DNA of 64,000 bases, from NCBI GenBank assembly GCA_023384105.1, contig JAHDXR010000003.1, positions 62,001 to 126,000 on the forward strand, read 5' to 3'. Shown piece by piece: positions 34,706 to 43,743 of the stretch; the stretch's first letter is position 1, and each line of letters begins with the position of its first letter. The DNA comes from Hyphomonadaceae bacterium (GTDB taxonomy: Bacteria > Pseudomonadota > Alphaproteobacteria > Caulobacterales > Aquidulcibacteraceae). The position numbers were made by a program, and so were the translations under genes. Under the pieces are notes generated by a model. It saw only the letters and a program-made list of their open reading frames with translations, was not told where the DNA came from and did not search any database.

Positions 34706-35540
34706 TCCAAAGACGCGTAGGAGCATCGGCCAGTATGTCGCCTCGGGGGATTGGAGCGATTATTGGACGACGCGGATCAGCCGTGCGCAAGAGGGGCGCA
34801 TCCACGTGCGCGGATACCCGGTCGAGGAGATCCTCGAAAGACTCTCGTACGCCGAATCTGCGTTTCTCTTGCTCAAGGGCGAACTGCCTGACGCTCGTGA
34901 AGCGGCACTCTTCGATCTCGTCATGCGCAGTGGCATGGACCAGCAATTCATTAGCTCCGCCGTCGGGGCGGCGCGCTTTACAGCCTCCGCATTCCCGGAC
35001 TCTCCTGTGCCCGCCCTGGCGAGCGGCATGCTCGCAAGCGGATCGGTCACCGGCTCGCCGCAAGAGCCCGCCGAAATGCTGATCGAAGCGCTCGGCTGGG
35101 GGCTTCCCGAACCGGAGAGCTGCGCACGCGTGCTGGAAGTATGGACCGAACGGCGCGGGCGCATCCCCGGTCTCGGCCATCCCATGCACAAGGAAGCCGA
35201 ACCGCGCGCCGTGGCCGTTCGCCGCCTCGCGATAGAACGCGATGGCTGGCGCGAACACGGCCGCATGCTCGATGCGATCGAGGCTCACCTCAAGCAGACT
35301 AAAGGGCGCACCATTCCGATCAACCTCGCAGGCGCGCTCGGCGCTGTTCTAGCCGATCTCAGATTCGATCCTCTCATCATCGGCGGTCTCGGCGCGCTGA
35401 GTTATGGCATGGCGCTGCTCGCGCATATCACGGAGGAGATCCGAGAAGGCGTTCCCTTGCGGATCATTCCCGACGCCCTTGGAGCACATTATGCGGGGCC
35501 GGAAGAGCGCCACATACCCGAGCGAAAGACGTCGCCATGA
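34698..35540 (+). CDS. citrate synthase/citryl-CoA lyase family protein
   Basis: The product has 280 residues, shorter than citrate synthase (about 430) and similar to citryl-CoA lyases. RIHVRGYPVEEILERLSYAE and RIPGLGHPMHKEAEPRA (the family GxGHxxH...DPR region) are diagnostic. It lacks an obvious N-terminal extension. It might cleave a citryl-CoA-like or 3-hydroxy-3-carboxymethyl acyl-CoA, or condense acetyl-CoA with an oxo compound. Context favours a C-C lyase working next to the Ltp2-like protein. It overlaps both neighbouring genes. Confidence 0.75.
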   Translation: MPDPKTRRSIGQYVASGDWSDYWTTRISRAQEGRIHVRGYPVEEILERLSYAESAFLLLKGELPDAREAALFDLVMRSGMDQQFISSAVGAARFTASAFPDSPVPALASGMLASGSVTGSPQEPAEMLIEALGWGLPEPESCARVLEVWTERRGRIPGLGHPMHKEAEPRAVAVRRLAIERDGWREHGRMLDAIEAHLKQTKGRTIPINLAGALGAVLADLRFDPLIIGGLGALSYGMALLAHITEEIREGVPLRIIPDALGAHYAGPEERHIPERKTSP

Positions 35541-37090
35541 TCCATCCATATTCGCATTATCCGGCGCGCGCTGCCCGGCATTGGCCAGACACGGCGGCGC
35601 TGATCGACGGCGATAGGACGCTGACCTATTCGGAATTGGACAAGCGCGCGAGCGCCTTCGCGAACGCGCTGATCGACCGCGGTTTTAGCCCCGGAGAACG
35701 CGTCGCTCTCATTCAGCACAACTGTCTCGAATATGTCGTGGCCGTCATCGGCATCGCTCGCGCTGGCGGCGCTCTGACGCCGATGCTCGGCGCGCTGACC
35801 GAGAAGGAGCATGCCTTCATCGTTGCCGATGTGGATGCACGCTTCGTCGTTGCGCTGACGCCGGCGCATTATGCGCGCGCTCGCGCGATTATCCGTACGC
35901 CGGAGGACGCGCTTGGCTTTGGCGGTTTCGCTGGCGAATCCGATTTGTCGGCGCCTCCGGCGATCGAAACGGCGCCCCCTCCCATTGACCGCCCCCCTAC
36001 CGAACTGGCGCAGATCCTCTATACTTCCGGGACCACCGGTCGTCCCAAAGGCGTCACCCACTCCTATGCGAGCGTCTCGGCCGCCATGAATTTCTGGGCG
36101 GCGGCTTTCAGACATACGCCCGAAGACCGCCTGCTCGGGCAATTGCCGCTCAGCCATTTCTGCGGCCGCGCCATGGACAGCGCCTGGGTCGGCGGCGCGG
36201 CTTTGGTCATCCTGCCGTCGGCCGAGCCCCGGACGATCCTAAACGCCATTGGCGCGCATGGCGTCACCTTCATGCTGACAGTGCCGACAGCGTTGCGCAT
36301 GCTGCTCGATGATCCTGCGATCGAGACAGCTGACCTTGGCAGCCTCCGCACTGTTGTCTACGCCGCAGCCCCGGCGGCGCCGTCGCTGGTCGAAAGGGCG
36401 ATGAAGCGCTTGGGCGCGGTTCTTTATACCGGTTACGGCCAGACGGAAGCTTACGGCCTCAACACTCTGATGACGCCGGCAGGGCATGCCGAGGCGGTCC
36501 ATCTCGGCGGCGCCCGCTTGGCGTCGGTCGGACGCGAATGCGCGAACGCGCAGATCAAGCTTGTCGATGCACATGGCGAACCGTGCGCGGCGGGCGAAGT
36601 TGGAGAAATCTGCCTCTGCACGCCCTGGAACACGCCAGGCTTCTGGCGCCGGTCCGACCTTGACGCTGAACGTCTTCGCAAAGGTTGGCTGCACACCGGC
36701 GACTTCGCGCGCATGGACGAGGACGGTTACATCTACCTGGCCGATCGCAAGGAGGACATGATCATTTCCGGCGGATATAATGTGTACCCGGCGGAAGTCG
36801 AAAATGCGATCCTGGCGCACGAGGCCGTCGCCGAATGCGGCGTGTTCGCCGTCCCGGATGCAAAGTGGGGTGAAGCGGTCTATGCCGCAGTCGTCCTGCG
36901 CCCGGGCGCCGACGCGTCGGAGGGCGAGCTGATTGCTTTCGCCAAAGCCAACCTTGCCAAGTTCAAGGTTCCTAAGGCGATAAAGTTCATGGACGCGCTG
37001 CCGAAGACCCCCGTCGGCAAGACGCTGCGGCGCATCCTGCGCGAGCCTTACTGGCGCGGAAAGCGCGATCACATTTCCGGATCCGAATAG
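35537..37090 (+). CDS. AMP-forming acyl-CoA ligase (second)
   Basis: The product has 517 residues. ANL motifs are ILYTSGTTGRPKGVTHSY, GYGQTEAYG, GWLHTGDFARMDEDGYIY, DRKEDMIISGGYNVYPAEVE and PKTPVGKTLR with the catalytic lysine. It overlaps the citryl-CoA-lyase-like gene by 4 bp. Two different ligases in the two divergent operons suggest activation of both the original acid and a later free-acid intermediate. Confidence 0.9.
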   Translation: MIHPYSHYPARAARHWPDTAALIDGDRTLTYSELDKRASAFANALIDRGFSPGERVALIQHNCLEYVVAVIGIARAGGALTPMLGALTEKEHAFIVADVDARFVVALTPAHYARARAIIRTPEDALGFGGFAGESDLSAPPAIETAPPPIDRPPTELAQILYTSGTTGRPKGVTHSYASVSAAMNFWAAAFRHTPEDRLLGQLPLSHFCGRAMDSAWVGGAALVILPSAEPRTILNAIGAHGVTFMLTVPTALRMLLDDPAIETADLGSLRTVVYAAAPAAPSLVERAMKRLGAVLYTGYGQTEAYGLNTLMTPAGHAEAVHLGGARLASVGRECANAQIKLVDAHGEPCAAGEVGEICLCTPWNTPGFWRRSDLDAERLRKGWLHTGDFARMDEDGYIYLADRKEDMIISGGYNVYPAEVENAILAHEAVAECGVFAVPDAKWGEAVYAAVVLRPGADASEGELIAFAKANLAKFKVPKAIKFMDALPKTPVGKTLRRILREPYWRGKRDHISGSE

Positions 37091-37124
37091 TGCGAGGGTT
37101 CCGGCAGAAATCAGGAGAAGCGCC

Positions 37125-37808
37125 ATGACCACGCAGGCGACGGAGGCTTTCCGCGAGGAGTTTCGCAGAAACAACCTGTCGCCCTCCTATAGCGGTCCGC
37201 TGCATCTTTCTTTGACCGTGGGCGTAACGCTTGCCGCCATGCTGGCGTCAATCGCCATGCTTGGTCGTGTCCAGCCGCTCGAGTGGCTGACCATTCCGGT
37301 TACATTCCTCTATGGAAATCTCGCCGAGTATCTCGGCCACCGCGGCCCCATGCACCACAAGACCCGACTCCTCGCGCTCATCTATCAGCGTCACGCGGTC
37401 GAACATCACAATTTTTTCACCGAGGAGGACACCACCTTCGATAGCTCGCGCGACTATTACGCCGTGCTGTTTCCGCCGATCATGCTCCTCTTCTTTTTCG
37501 GTTGCTTCGCTCTGCCGGTGGGGGTCGCTCTCTATTTGCTTCTGACGCCGAATGTGGCCTTCCTCTTTATACTGACGTCCGCGGCCTATTTCCTCAATTA
37601 TGAGCTGCTGCATTTTGCCTATCATATGGACGAGAAGCGCTGGGTCAGTCGTCTGCCGTTCATCCGCGTGCTGCGCCGGCGCCATACCGTTCATCACGAT
37701 CGCAGACTGATGAGCCGCTACAACTTCAACATCACCTATCCGATCTTCGACACGGTCTTCGGAACCATCTACCGACCGGGCGCGAGCGCGACGTCAACGC
37801 CGACCTAA
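37125..37808 (+). CDS. membrane fatty acid hydroxylase/sterol desaturase family protein
   Basis: The product has 227 residues and about four hydrophobic segments (28-48, 50-68, 112-135, 137-158). The histidine clusters HRGPMHH, RHAVEHHNFF, LLHFAYH and RRHTVHHD supply the di-iron ligands of this superfamily (HxxxxH, HxxHH-type boxes). Members hydroxylate or desaturate long-chain or sterol-like substrates with O2. It lies 34 bp after the CoA ligase gene, so probably in the same operon. Confidence 0.82.
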   Translation: MTTQATEAFREEFRRNNLSPSYSGPLHLSLTVGVTLAAMLASIAMLGRVQPLEWLTIPVTFLYGNLAEYLGHRGPMHHKTRLLALIYQRHAVEHHNFFTEEDTTFDSSRDYYAVLFPPIMLLFFFGCFALPVGVALYLLLTPNVAFLFILTSAAYFLNYELLHFAYHMDEKRWVSRLPFIRVLRRRHTVHHDRRLMSRYNFNITYPIFDTVFGTIYRPGASATSTPT

Positions 37809-37821
37809 CACCGAGAGCCAC

Positions 37822-38988
37822 ATGACCACGCGCGATTTTGACCTCGTCGTCTATGGTGCGAGCGGCTACACCGGACGCCTCGTCGCCGAGTATCTTGCCC
37901 GGCGAAACGCTCTTGATGCTGACCTCAGGTGGGCGATCGCCGGGCGCAGCCGCGAGAGGCTTGAGGCTACGCGAGCGGAAATCGGCGCCTCCCCTGCAAC
38001 GCCCTTGCTTGTCGCCCCAAGCGAGCCACAGGCGCTTAGGGAGATGGCGGCGCGCGCGAGCGTCGTGCTGTCGACAGCGGGCCCTTATCAGCAAGTCGGA
38101 TCGGACCTCGTCGCCGCATGCGTTGAATCCGGGACCGACTATGTCGACCTGTGCGGCGAGCCGAACTGGATACGTGAGATGATCGACGCCCACGAGCAGA
38201 AGGCGGCAAGCTCAGGTGCCCGCATCGTCTTCTCCTGCGGTTTCGACTCGGTTCCCTTCGACCTCGGCGTGCTTGCGCTTCAAGACGAGGCGCAACGGCG
38301 TTTTGGCGGCCCGTGCATCGAGATCAAGGCGCGCGTGCGGAAGATGAAAGGATCATTGTCTGGCGGAACGGTTGCGAGCCTGCGCGCGACGCGCGCGGCC
38401 TGCAATGACGCGGCCGTCGCAGAGCTGATGGCCGACCCATTCGCGCTGACGCCAGGCTTTGCCGGTCCCAAGCAACCTTCCGACTCGACGCCGCAATTCG
38501 AGGATTGCATGAACGTCTGGGCGGCGCCGTTCATCATGGCGCCCATCAATACGAAGACGGTTCATCGCTCGAACATGCTGCTCGGGCACACCTATGGCGC
38601 TGATTTCCTCTATAGTGAAATGCTTGTCACCGGACCCGGCGAACGCGGAGAACAGCTTGCGACCGCGATTGCGTCGGGCCTCGCGCTTATGCGCGAGGAT
38701 GCGCCGAAACCGGGCGAAGGTCCGACCGTGGAGGAACGCGCAAACGGGCATTACGACATTGTGTTCTTGGGCCAGATGCCGGATGGGCGCGCGATCTGCG
38801 CAAGCGTTGCCGACGACGCCGATCCGGGATACGGTTCGACTTCGAAGATGGTCGCTGAAAGCGCGCTTTGCCTATTTCGCGATCGCCCCGACACGCCGGG
38901 CGGAATCTGGACGCCGGCGTCCGCCCTGGGGTTGGCGCTGGCAGCGCGGCTCGAGCGACATGCGGGACTGACTTTTCAGATTGAATGA
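37822..38988 (+). CDS. saccharopine dehydrogenase-like / trans-acting enoyl reductase
   Basis: The product has 388 residues. The Rossmann start FDLVVYGASGYTGRLVAEYL binds NAD(P), and STAGPYQQVGSDLVAACVES, YVDLCGEPNWI and CGFDSVPFDLGVL are hallmarks of the saccharopine-dehydrogenase-like family that includes the mycobacterial trans-acting enoyl reductase. It is not a lysine-pathway enzyme by context. A reductase of an unsaturated acyl-CoA or lipid is the likely role. It is the last gene of the plus-strand operon. Confidence 0.85.
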   Translation: MTTRDFDLVVYGASGYTGRLVAEYLARRNALDADLRWAIAGRSRERLEATRAEIGASPATPLLVAPSEPQALREMAARASVVLSTAGPYQQVGSDLVAACVESGTDYVDLCGEPNWIREMIDAHEQKAASSGARIVFSCGFDSVPFDLGVLALQDEAQRRFGGPCIEIKARVRKMKGSLSGGTVASLRATRAACNDAAVAELMADPFALTPGFAGPKQPSDSTPQFEDCMNVWAAPFIMAPINTKTVHRSNMLLGHTYGADFLYSEMLVTGPGERGEQLATAIASGLALMREDAPKPGEGPTVEERANGHYDIVFLGQMPDGRAICASVADDADPGYGSTSKMVAESALCLFRDRPDTPGGIWTPASALGLALAARLERHAGLTFQIE

Positions 38989-39152
38989 GGCCGCCGTGTC
39001 CCCCCTGCTCTTGCGCACCGCATACCGAGGTTGTTGATGAGCGCTGCGGCCGCGAGGAACCGCCTGCTGCTAACCGTGTCAGCCTTCTCGAACGTGCTCG
39101 CCAGGGCCTCATTGGGTACATTTAAGAGTTCTTCGCAGCCGGAGAGATCGCC

Positions 39153-39326
39153 ATGTCAGACCCTTTCACCATAGTGTCGTTGGTCGTTGCTCTTGGTATT
39201 ATTGGGATCGGACTTTGCCACTTGGGCATCACGCGAACCATCGGGGCGGCGTTCCCGGGCATCCAAATCGGCGGTGCGCCAACGGGCGTCCTCTTCGCGT
39301 TGGCTCGCGCGCATCTCCAATCTTAG
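39153..39326 (+). CDS. small single-span membrane protein (57 residues)
   Basis: The ATG at 39153 is preceded by GGAGAG at ideal spacing. The product is MSDPFTIVSLVVALGIIGIG followed by LCHLGITRTIGAAFPGIQIG and a short basic tail. One hydrophobic helix spans about residues 6-24. No family is recognised. It stands alone between the reductase gene and the TonB receptor gene. The strong ribosome site is the main argument for it being real. Confidence 0.5.
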   Translation: MSDPFTIVSLVVALGIIGIGLCHLGITRTIGAAFPGIQIGGAPTGVLFALARAHLQS

Positions 39327-39446
39327 CAAGACGCGACTGCAACCGTCCGCCGAAGCGAAAACAGTCATGGCCCAGCCTGAACGCGCGGGCCCGGCTGGTC
39401 ACCGGCAGCGACGCTAACTTGCAGACAACGCGAGCTACGCTGTTGG

Positions 39447-42137
39447 TCAATAACGCGCTCTGAGCGTGACGCCGTAGGTCGCCGGATCGCCGAGGAAGGC
39501 GCCAAACGTTCCGGTTTGAAGGGGTATGTCAAACATGATCTGCGCGTATTCTTCGTCGAACACGTTGCGCCCCCAAACCTCGAGGCTCCATCTCTCGTCC
39601 AGCGCGGAAATCCCAAGCCGCGCATTCACCACTGTGTAGGCTGGCTGCTCCTTGGTTGGATTGAGGTCGGAGCCCGTGTTCTGATCGCTGACATAGCGGG
39701 CGTCGATATAAGCAAGTCCTATGAGCGATCCGCCGAACAAGGGCCGCTCATACGTGAGAGCACTGGTCGCCGTCCATTCCGGTGCATTGCTGAGGTGATT
39801 CCCTGGAAGCCGGAAATTGGTGAGCGCACCCGTGATTGGATTTGCCGATGCTGTAACCCATGCGGTGTCGTCACCGTAGCGTGCATCAGTGTAGACGACG
39901 CCGCCCTGAAGGGAGAGACCCTCAATAGGCGTGCGCCAGAGCACGTCGAGTTCGGCGCCCTCAGACGTTGCCTCGGGCACTGACGTCACCTGGAAGCTGA
40001 CGCCATTGAAGGTATTGAGCTGGAAGTTCTGGTACTCGCTGGAAAACAATGCGAGGTTCACAATCAGACCCCGGTCGAACCAAGTCGTCTTCAGGCCGAC
40101 CTCGTAGGCTTCGACAAGTTCCGCCGGGAATTCGGTGTTGAAGGCGGCCCCGCTGAAATTACGGTCCAAGTTGAAACCGCCGGCCTTGTAGCCGCGCGAA
40201 TACGAGGCGTAGGCGTTCACGAAATCGGCGAACTCATGACGCAGCGCGGCAACGCCGGACCATTCCTCCTCCTCCCGGCTCTGCAAGTGCGTCCCATCGC
40301 GGCTGCCGCGCAATATCGGGTTGCAGAAAGCAGACCGCATGGTGGCGATTGCGACACGATAGAGAGGCGCAGGCTGCAGGGAGGGGTCGCAGTTCGCGTA
40401 GGGTGTGAGCGTTCCCGCCGGCAACGGCCCGAAATATGGCGCACCAGCTGGGGTCGCGGCCTCAAGCGCCGCGACCCGAGCGAAGAAGATAGCCCCGGCG
40501 TCAAAGCTCGTGTCAAAGGTGGCTCGGAGATCCTTCTCTTCCGTCGTGTGACGCACCCCGATGGTGAAGTCCGTGTTCGGCCCTAGCGAAATGATGTTGT
40601 GGGTAAAGAAAGCCAACGAGTTGCTTTCCTGGCGATAATGATCGTCCACCCCCGCTCCGCCGGGGACCGCCCCAAGCGTAAGGAAGGGATTGAACACGAT
40701 GGGTACAGGATTGCCCGAACTCGTGTTGAACGTAGGCGCCGCCAGCGCGCCGAGCGTTGCGAAGTACGTTCCGAACTGGGCGCCGGCCGCCAGATTGTCG
40801 CCGCGCGTTAACGTTTCATCCGAGTAGTAGAGGCCAACGAGCCAGTCGAGCCGTCCCCACTCGCCCGCTAGCCGCAGCTCCTGCGTGAAGATGTCGAACG
40901 CAAATCCATTGTCGCCGTCATTGACGCGGCCCCACAAGTCGGCTGCTGAGAAATCCGTATCCTGGCCTTGCTCATAGATCCAATTCCGCTGTGCGGTGAT
41001 CGACGTCAACGTAACGCCGCCGCCGAGCTCCCAATCAACTTCCGCTGAAACGCCGTAGTCGAGGAGATCCTGATCGAACGGTATGTTGGCAAAGGCGCGC
41101 CGAGCGCTGATGTCGCCAAGGGCGAGGCGCTCCTGGAGCGCGGCCGCCTCAGCCGCGATCGGCGGCAGGCCATTGGTTGGCGGTCCATAACCGCCAAGAG
41201 CGCCCACGATGTATTGTTGTGCTGAGCCGCCAAAAAGCGGGGCCACGCCTGTTGTATTGGGGAATTGCACCGTACCTGTTGTCGTCGGCGACGTGGCGAA
41301 CGTCGTCACTCCGTTCAACGCCGTGGGGTTGTAGATGGACGCCGCGCAGCAGGTCTCGTTGCGTTCGGTGAGATCGCCAATCAGACGGAACTCGATGTTG
41401 TCAGTAATATCCCAAAGAAGTTGTCCGCGCACGGTCCACATATCGCGGTCATTGGCGTCGGTGACGCTTCCGGCAGCATTCATCACATCCATGAAACCGT
41501 CACGGTTCGCAACGGCTCCGAACAGGCGGAAACCGACCTCGTCTTCGACCATCGGCACATCTACGCTCACGGCGAATCGTTGCTCGCCGTAGGCGCCGTA
41601 GGTCAGTTCTCCGGTGGCATTGAACTCCTGCAGGTTGGGCGCCGCTGTACGCACTGTGATCAATCCAGCGGAGGTATTGCGACCGAACAGCGTGCCTTGA
41701 GGGCCGCGCAACACCTCGATTTGGCGCACCTCACCCAGGTCGCTTAGCGCCACACCGTTGCGCGCGCGGTAGACGCCATCGATGAAAATGCCAACAGCGG
41801 ATTCGAGACCCGGGTTAGAACCTTGCGTTCCAATCCCCCGCAGCCGCGCCGTTGCTGACGTCTCGTTCTCCGAGACGTTGAACTGCAGTGAAGGCGCAAC
41901 GGAAGTCAGATCTTGAAGGTCGCGAATTCCAGCGTTCTCGACCATTTCGGAGCTAACCGCGGTAACCGCCACCGGTACATCCTGGAGCGCAGTCGAGCGC
42001 TGTGTGGCAGTTACGACGATCTCTTCTTCTTCCTCCTGAGCCAACGTCGGCGTCGCCACCATCGCGCTTGCGACGCCCAGCGCCAGTGTCAACGTCGTCC
42101 GCGCTCCCTCGCGCAGAAGGCCCCGCTTCTTCGACAT
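39447..42137 (-). CDS. TonB-dependent outer-membrane receptor
   Basis: The product has 896 residues from the ATG at 42137, which has GGGGAG upstream. A signal peptide ends near ATPTLAQ, then an acidic TonB box region (EEEEEIVVTATQR), the plug (DVPVAVTAVSSEMV, RLRGIGTQGSNPG, IFIDGVYRARNG, RQIEVLRGPQGTLFGRNTSA) and a 22-strand barrel ending in VTLRARY with an aromatic last residue. It imports a large or hydrophobic molecule using TonB energy. Its promoter shares the operator of the catabolic operon, so it probably takes up that operon's substrate. Confidence 0.93.
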   Translation of the reverse strand: MSKKRGLLREGARTTLTLALGVASAMVATPTLAQEEEEEIVVTATQRSTALQDVPVAVTAVSSEMVENAGIRDLQDLTSVAPSLQFNVSENETSATARLRGIGTQGSNPGLESAVGIFIDGVYRARNGVALSDLGEVRQIEVLRGPQGTLFGRNTSAGLITVRTAAPNLQEFNATGELTYGAYGEQRFAVSVDVPMVEDEVGFRLFGAVANRDGFMDVMNAAGSVTDANDRDMWTVRGQLLWDITDNIEFRLIGDLTERNETCCAASIYNPTALNGVTTFATSPTTTGTVQFPNTTGVAPLFGGSAQQYIVGALGGYGPPTNGLPPIAAEAAALQERLALGDISARRAFANIPFDQDLLDYGVSAEVDWELGGGVTLTSITAQRNWIYEQGQDTDFSAADLWGRVNDGDNGFAFDIFTQELRLAGEWGRLDWLVGLYYSDETLTRGDNLAAGAQFGTYFATLGALAAPTFNTSSGNPVPIVFNPFLTLGAVPGGAGVDDHYRQESNSLAFFTHNIISLGPNTDFTIGVRHTTEEKDLRATFDTSFDAGAIFFARVAALEAATPAGAPYFGPLPAGTLTPYANCDPSLQPAPLYRVAIATMRSAFCNPILRGSRDGTHLQSREEEEWSGVAALRHEFADFVNAYASYSRGYKAGGFNLDRNFSGAAFNTEFPAELVEAYEVGLKTTWFDRGLIVNLALFSSEYQNFQLNTFNGVSFQVTSVPEATSEGAELDVLWRTPIEGLSLQGGVVYTDARYGDDTAWVTASANPITGALTNFRLPGNHLSNAPEWTATSALTYERPLFGGSLIGLAYIDARYVSDQNTGSDLNPTKEQPAYTVVNARLGISALDERWSLEVWGRNVFDEEYAQIMFDIPLQTGTFGAFLGDPATYGVTLRARY

Positions 42138-42215
42138 GAAGACTCCCCTTTGTCCGGCCATTCACCTGCCCCGGGAGGTATTGCCTAGTGTATAGCGCCC
42201 CCCTGAAGAGACGCG

Positions 42216-42248
42216 TTGAGTCTTACTCAGTAATTGTGTTGTCGTCAA
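42216..42248 (-). promoter_or_regulatory. second copy of the catabolic operator/promoter, before the receptor gene
   Basis: TTGAG-TCTTA-CTCAGTAA followed by TTGTGT and GTCGTCAA aligns without gaps to 33059-33091 (25 of 33 positions identical by my count). Both have a minus-strand TTGACG -35 at the same distance from the TGAG-N5-CTCA core. It lies about 80 bp upstream of the receptor start codon. Confidence 0.65.
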
Positions 42249-42439
42249 TCTCGAAACGAGATTGACGCGCGGGACGCGTCGCACAGGCAAAGTGCATTGA
42301 GGGGAAAACCCGCCGTCGCGCCTTACGCCAGTGTCCGCGTGACATTTGTCAAATGCATTTGTCCGCAGTTCCAGCTGCGCCGTCGCCGACGGCAAGCTGA
42401 TATGGTGAAATCGAATGCTGGCCATCACCATTTGTCGCC

Positions 42440-42879
42440 TCAACCGACAATGGGAACGACGCCTTGCGTTTCAAACCAGCGCGCCACCTCGTCGATGCGA
42501 TCAGGCGGACAATTGGCGAGGCGGTGCGCCAGCGAAACGAACGCTTCTTTCAAACGCTGGCGACGCTCGCGCACCGCTTCTCTGACCTGGTCGTCGCCGC
42601 CACTATAGCCGTACTCGTTGCGCAGCGCTCCCTGATGCGCGTGGCGCTGCTTCAGGGGTGCATTCGCATCGGCAGCGACCATGGCGTCCAGCACGCCCCA
42701 AAACAGGTGAGCTTGGGCTTTGGCCGTGGGCTCGACAGCCGAGCACGGCGGCGCGGAGAACGCCGAACACGTGTCCACCGTCTCACGCAAAAGCCGACAA
42801 CACGCGCCGCTTCGCGTCGGCTGTCGCCCTCGATCATCTCGAACCGGCGTACGCCCTCGTAAGCGTCCATACTCTTCAT
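42440..42879 (-). pseudogene. IS21-family IstA transposase, N-terminal relic
   Basis: The reverse strand reads AYEGVRRFEMIEGDSRREAA and RVVGF (the IstA HTH), then in another frame RETVDTCSAFSAPP, and further on ADANAPLKQRHAHQ, LRNEYGYSGGDDQVRE and LKEAFVSLAH. These are consecutive landmarks of IS21 IstA proteins (KQRHTAKRIFERLRDEYGF). Frameshifts, the missing catalytic core and the absent IstB show decay. Confidence 0.65.
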
Positions 42880-43368
42880 CCTGCTGCCGATCCCGGATCT
42901 CGGAACATCAGCGAACCGATGATCGGCGCGCGCCTCCCGCCATGCTTCATGCTTCTAGAAGCCGAACAGCATAAGCAGTGGAACCCACCAAGTCGCCGAC
43001 GCCCCCAGATGAGCGTCACCCCGTCTATGAAGGCGCATGGATTCCAGAAAGGCGATCCGGTGTCGGTCAGGACAGGCACCGATCCAGCATTGGTGCTGAT
43101 CGCCGCCGCGCCCATCACCAAACGAGCGAGCTCGCATCGTCCGGCCCGACATCAAAGAAAAAGATGCCGTGGTCGAACAAGGTTTCGAATATGCTGGAGA
43201 GAGACGGCCGACGCCCCAGAGCATGTGACCTGAAACTTTCGCACGAGCGGCGAACAGACTCGATTCACCGAGTTCGTCGGCGCACCGCTCCGAAAAGGTC
43301 ATGCGAACCGTCACGCTGCGCCCTCCCTGGCGTCTTCCCCGGGTTCTTCTGGGCCGCATCGTCAACGC
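42880..43368. other. no recognisable gene
   Basis: Several overlapping frames are open on both strands, but I recognise no family. The stretch lies between the IS21 relic and a small hypothetical gene and may be remains of inserted DNA. Confidence 0.35.
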
Positions 43369-43593
43369 CTAGCCTAGTTCGGCGTCCCCTGGCCGCGCTG
43401 CATCGCAGAGGCGTCTTAGCGCACTTTCGAGGTGGGGACGATGCAAGAACTCGACGGCTCCGGTGAAACCCGCGCCGCTGAGCTTCGCGACGAGCTCGTC
43501 GAAAGAGTATTTGCCTGAGCGTGCGAGCTTTCCAGCCGCGTCAATCAGCGCCGCTTCCACTTGTCGCTGATTGGTGTGATCAGATTGTGTCAC
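43369..43593 (-). CDS. small hypothetical protein
   Basis: The product has 74 residues from a GTG at 43593 with AAGGTGGA upstream. The sequence (EAALIDAAGKLARSGKYSFD, ELVAKLSGAGFTGAVEFLHR) looks like a compact helical soluble protein. No family is recognised. It lies downstream of the MarR gene on the same strand, 150 bp away. Confidence 0.45.
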   Translation of the reverse strand: MTQSDHTNQRQVEAALIDAAGKLARSGKYSFDELVAKLSGAGFTGAVEFLHRPHLESALRRLCDAARPGDAELG

Positions 43594-43743
43594 GACGCAT
43601 CCACCTTTGCCGCGCGTATGCCGCGCCAGCTCTCATCCAATCGCCCTTCCGCGGGTCTCTTCGAAAGAGTCGCATTCGGCGGCTTGTCCTCGTTCTCGAT
43701 GTGACCGGCGCTCTCTCGAGATGGGTGACAACATAGCCGCGCA

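Noticed and set aside
39010..39115. Possible IS5-type transposase C-terminus on the minus strand (FEKADTVSSRRFLAAAALIN)
   Set aside because: Only about 30 residues with weak resemblance, and no inverted repeats found.
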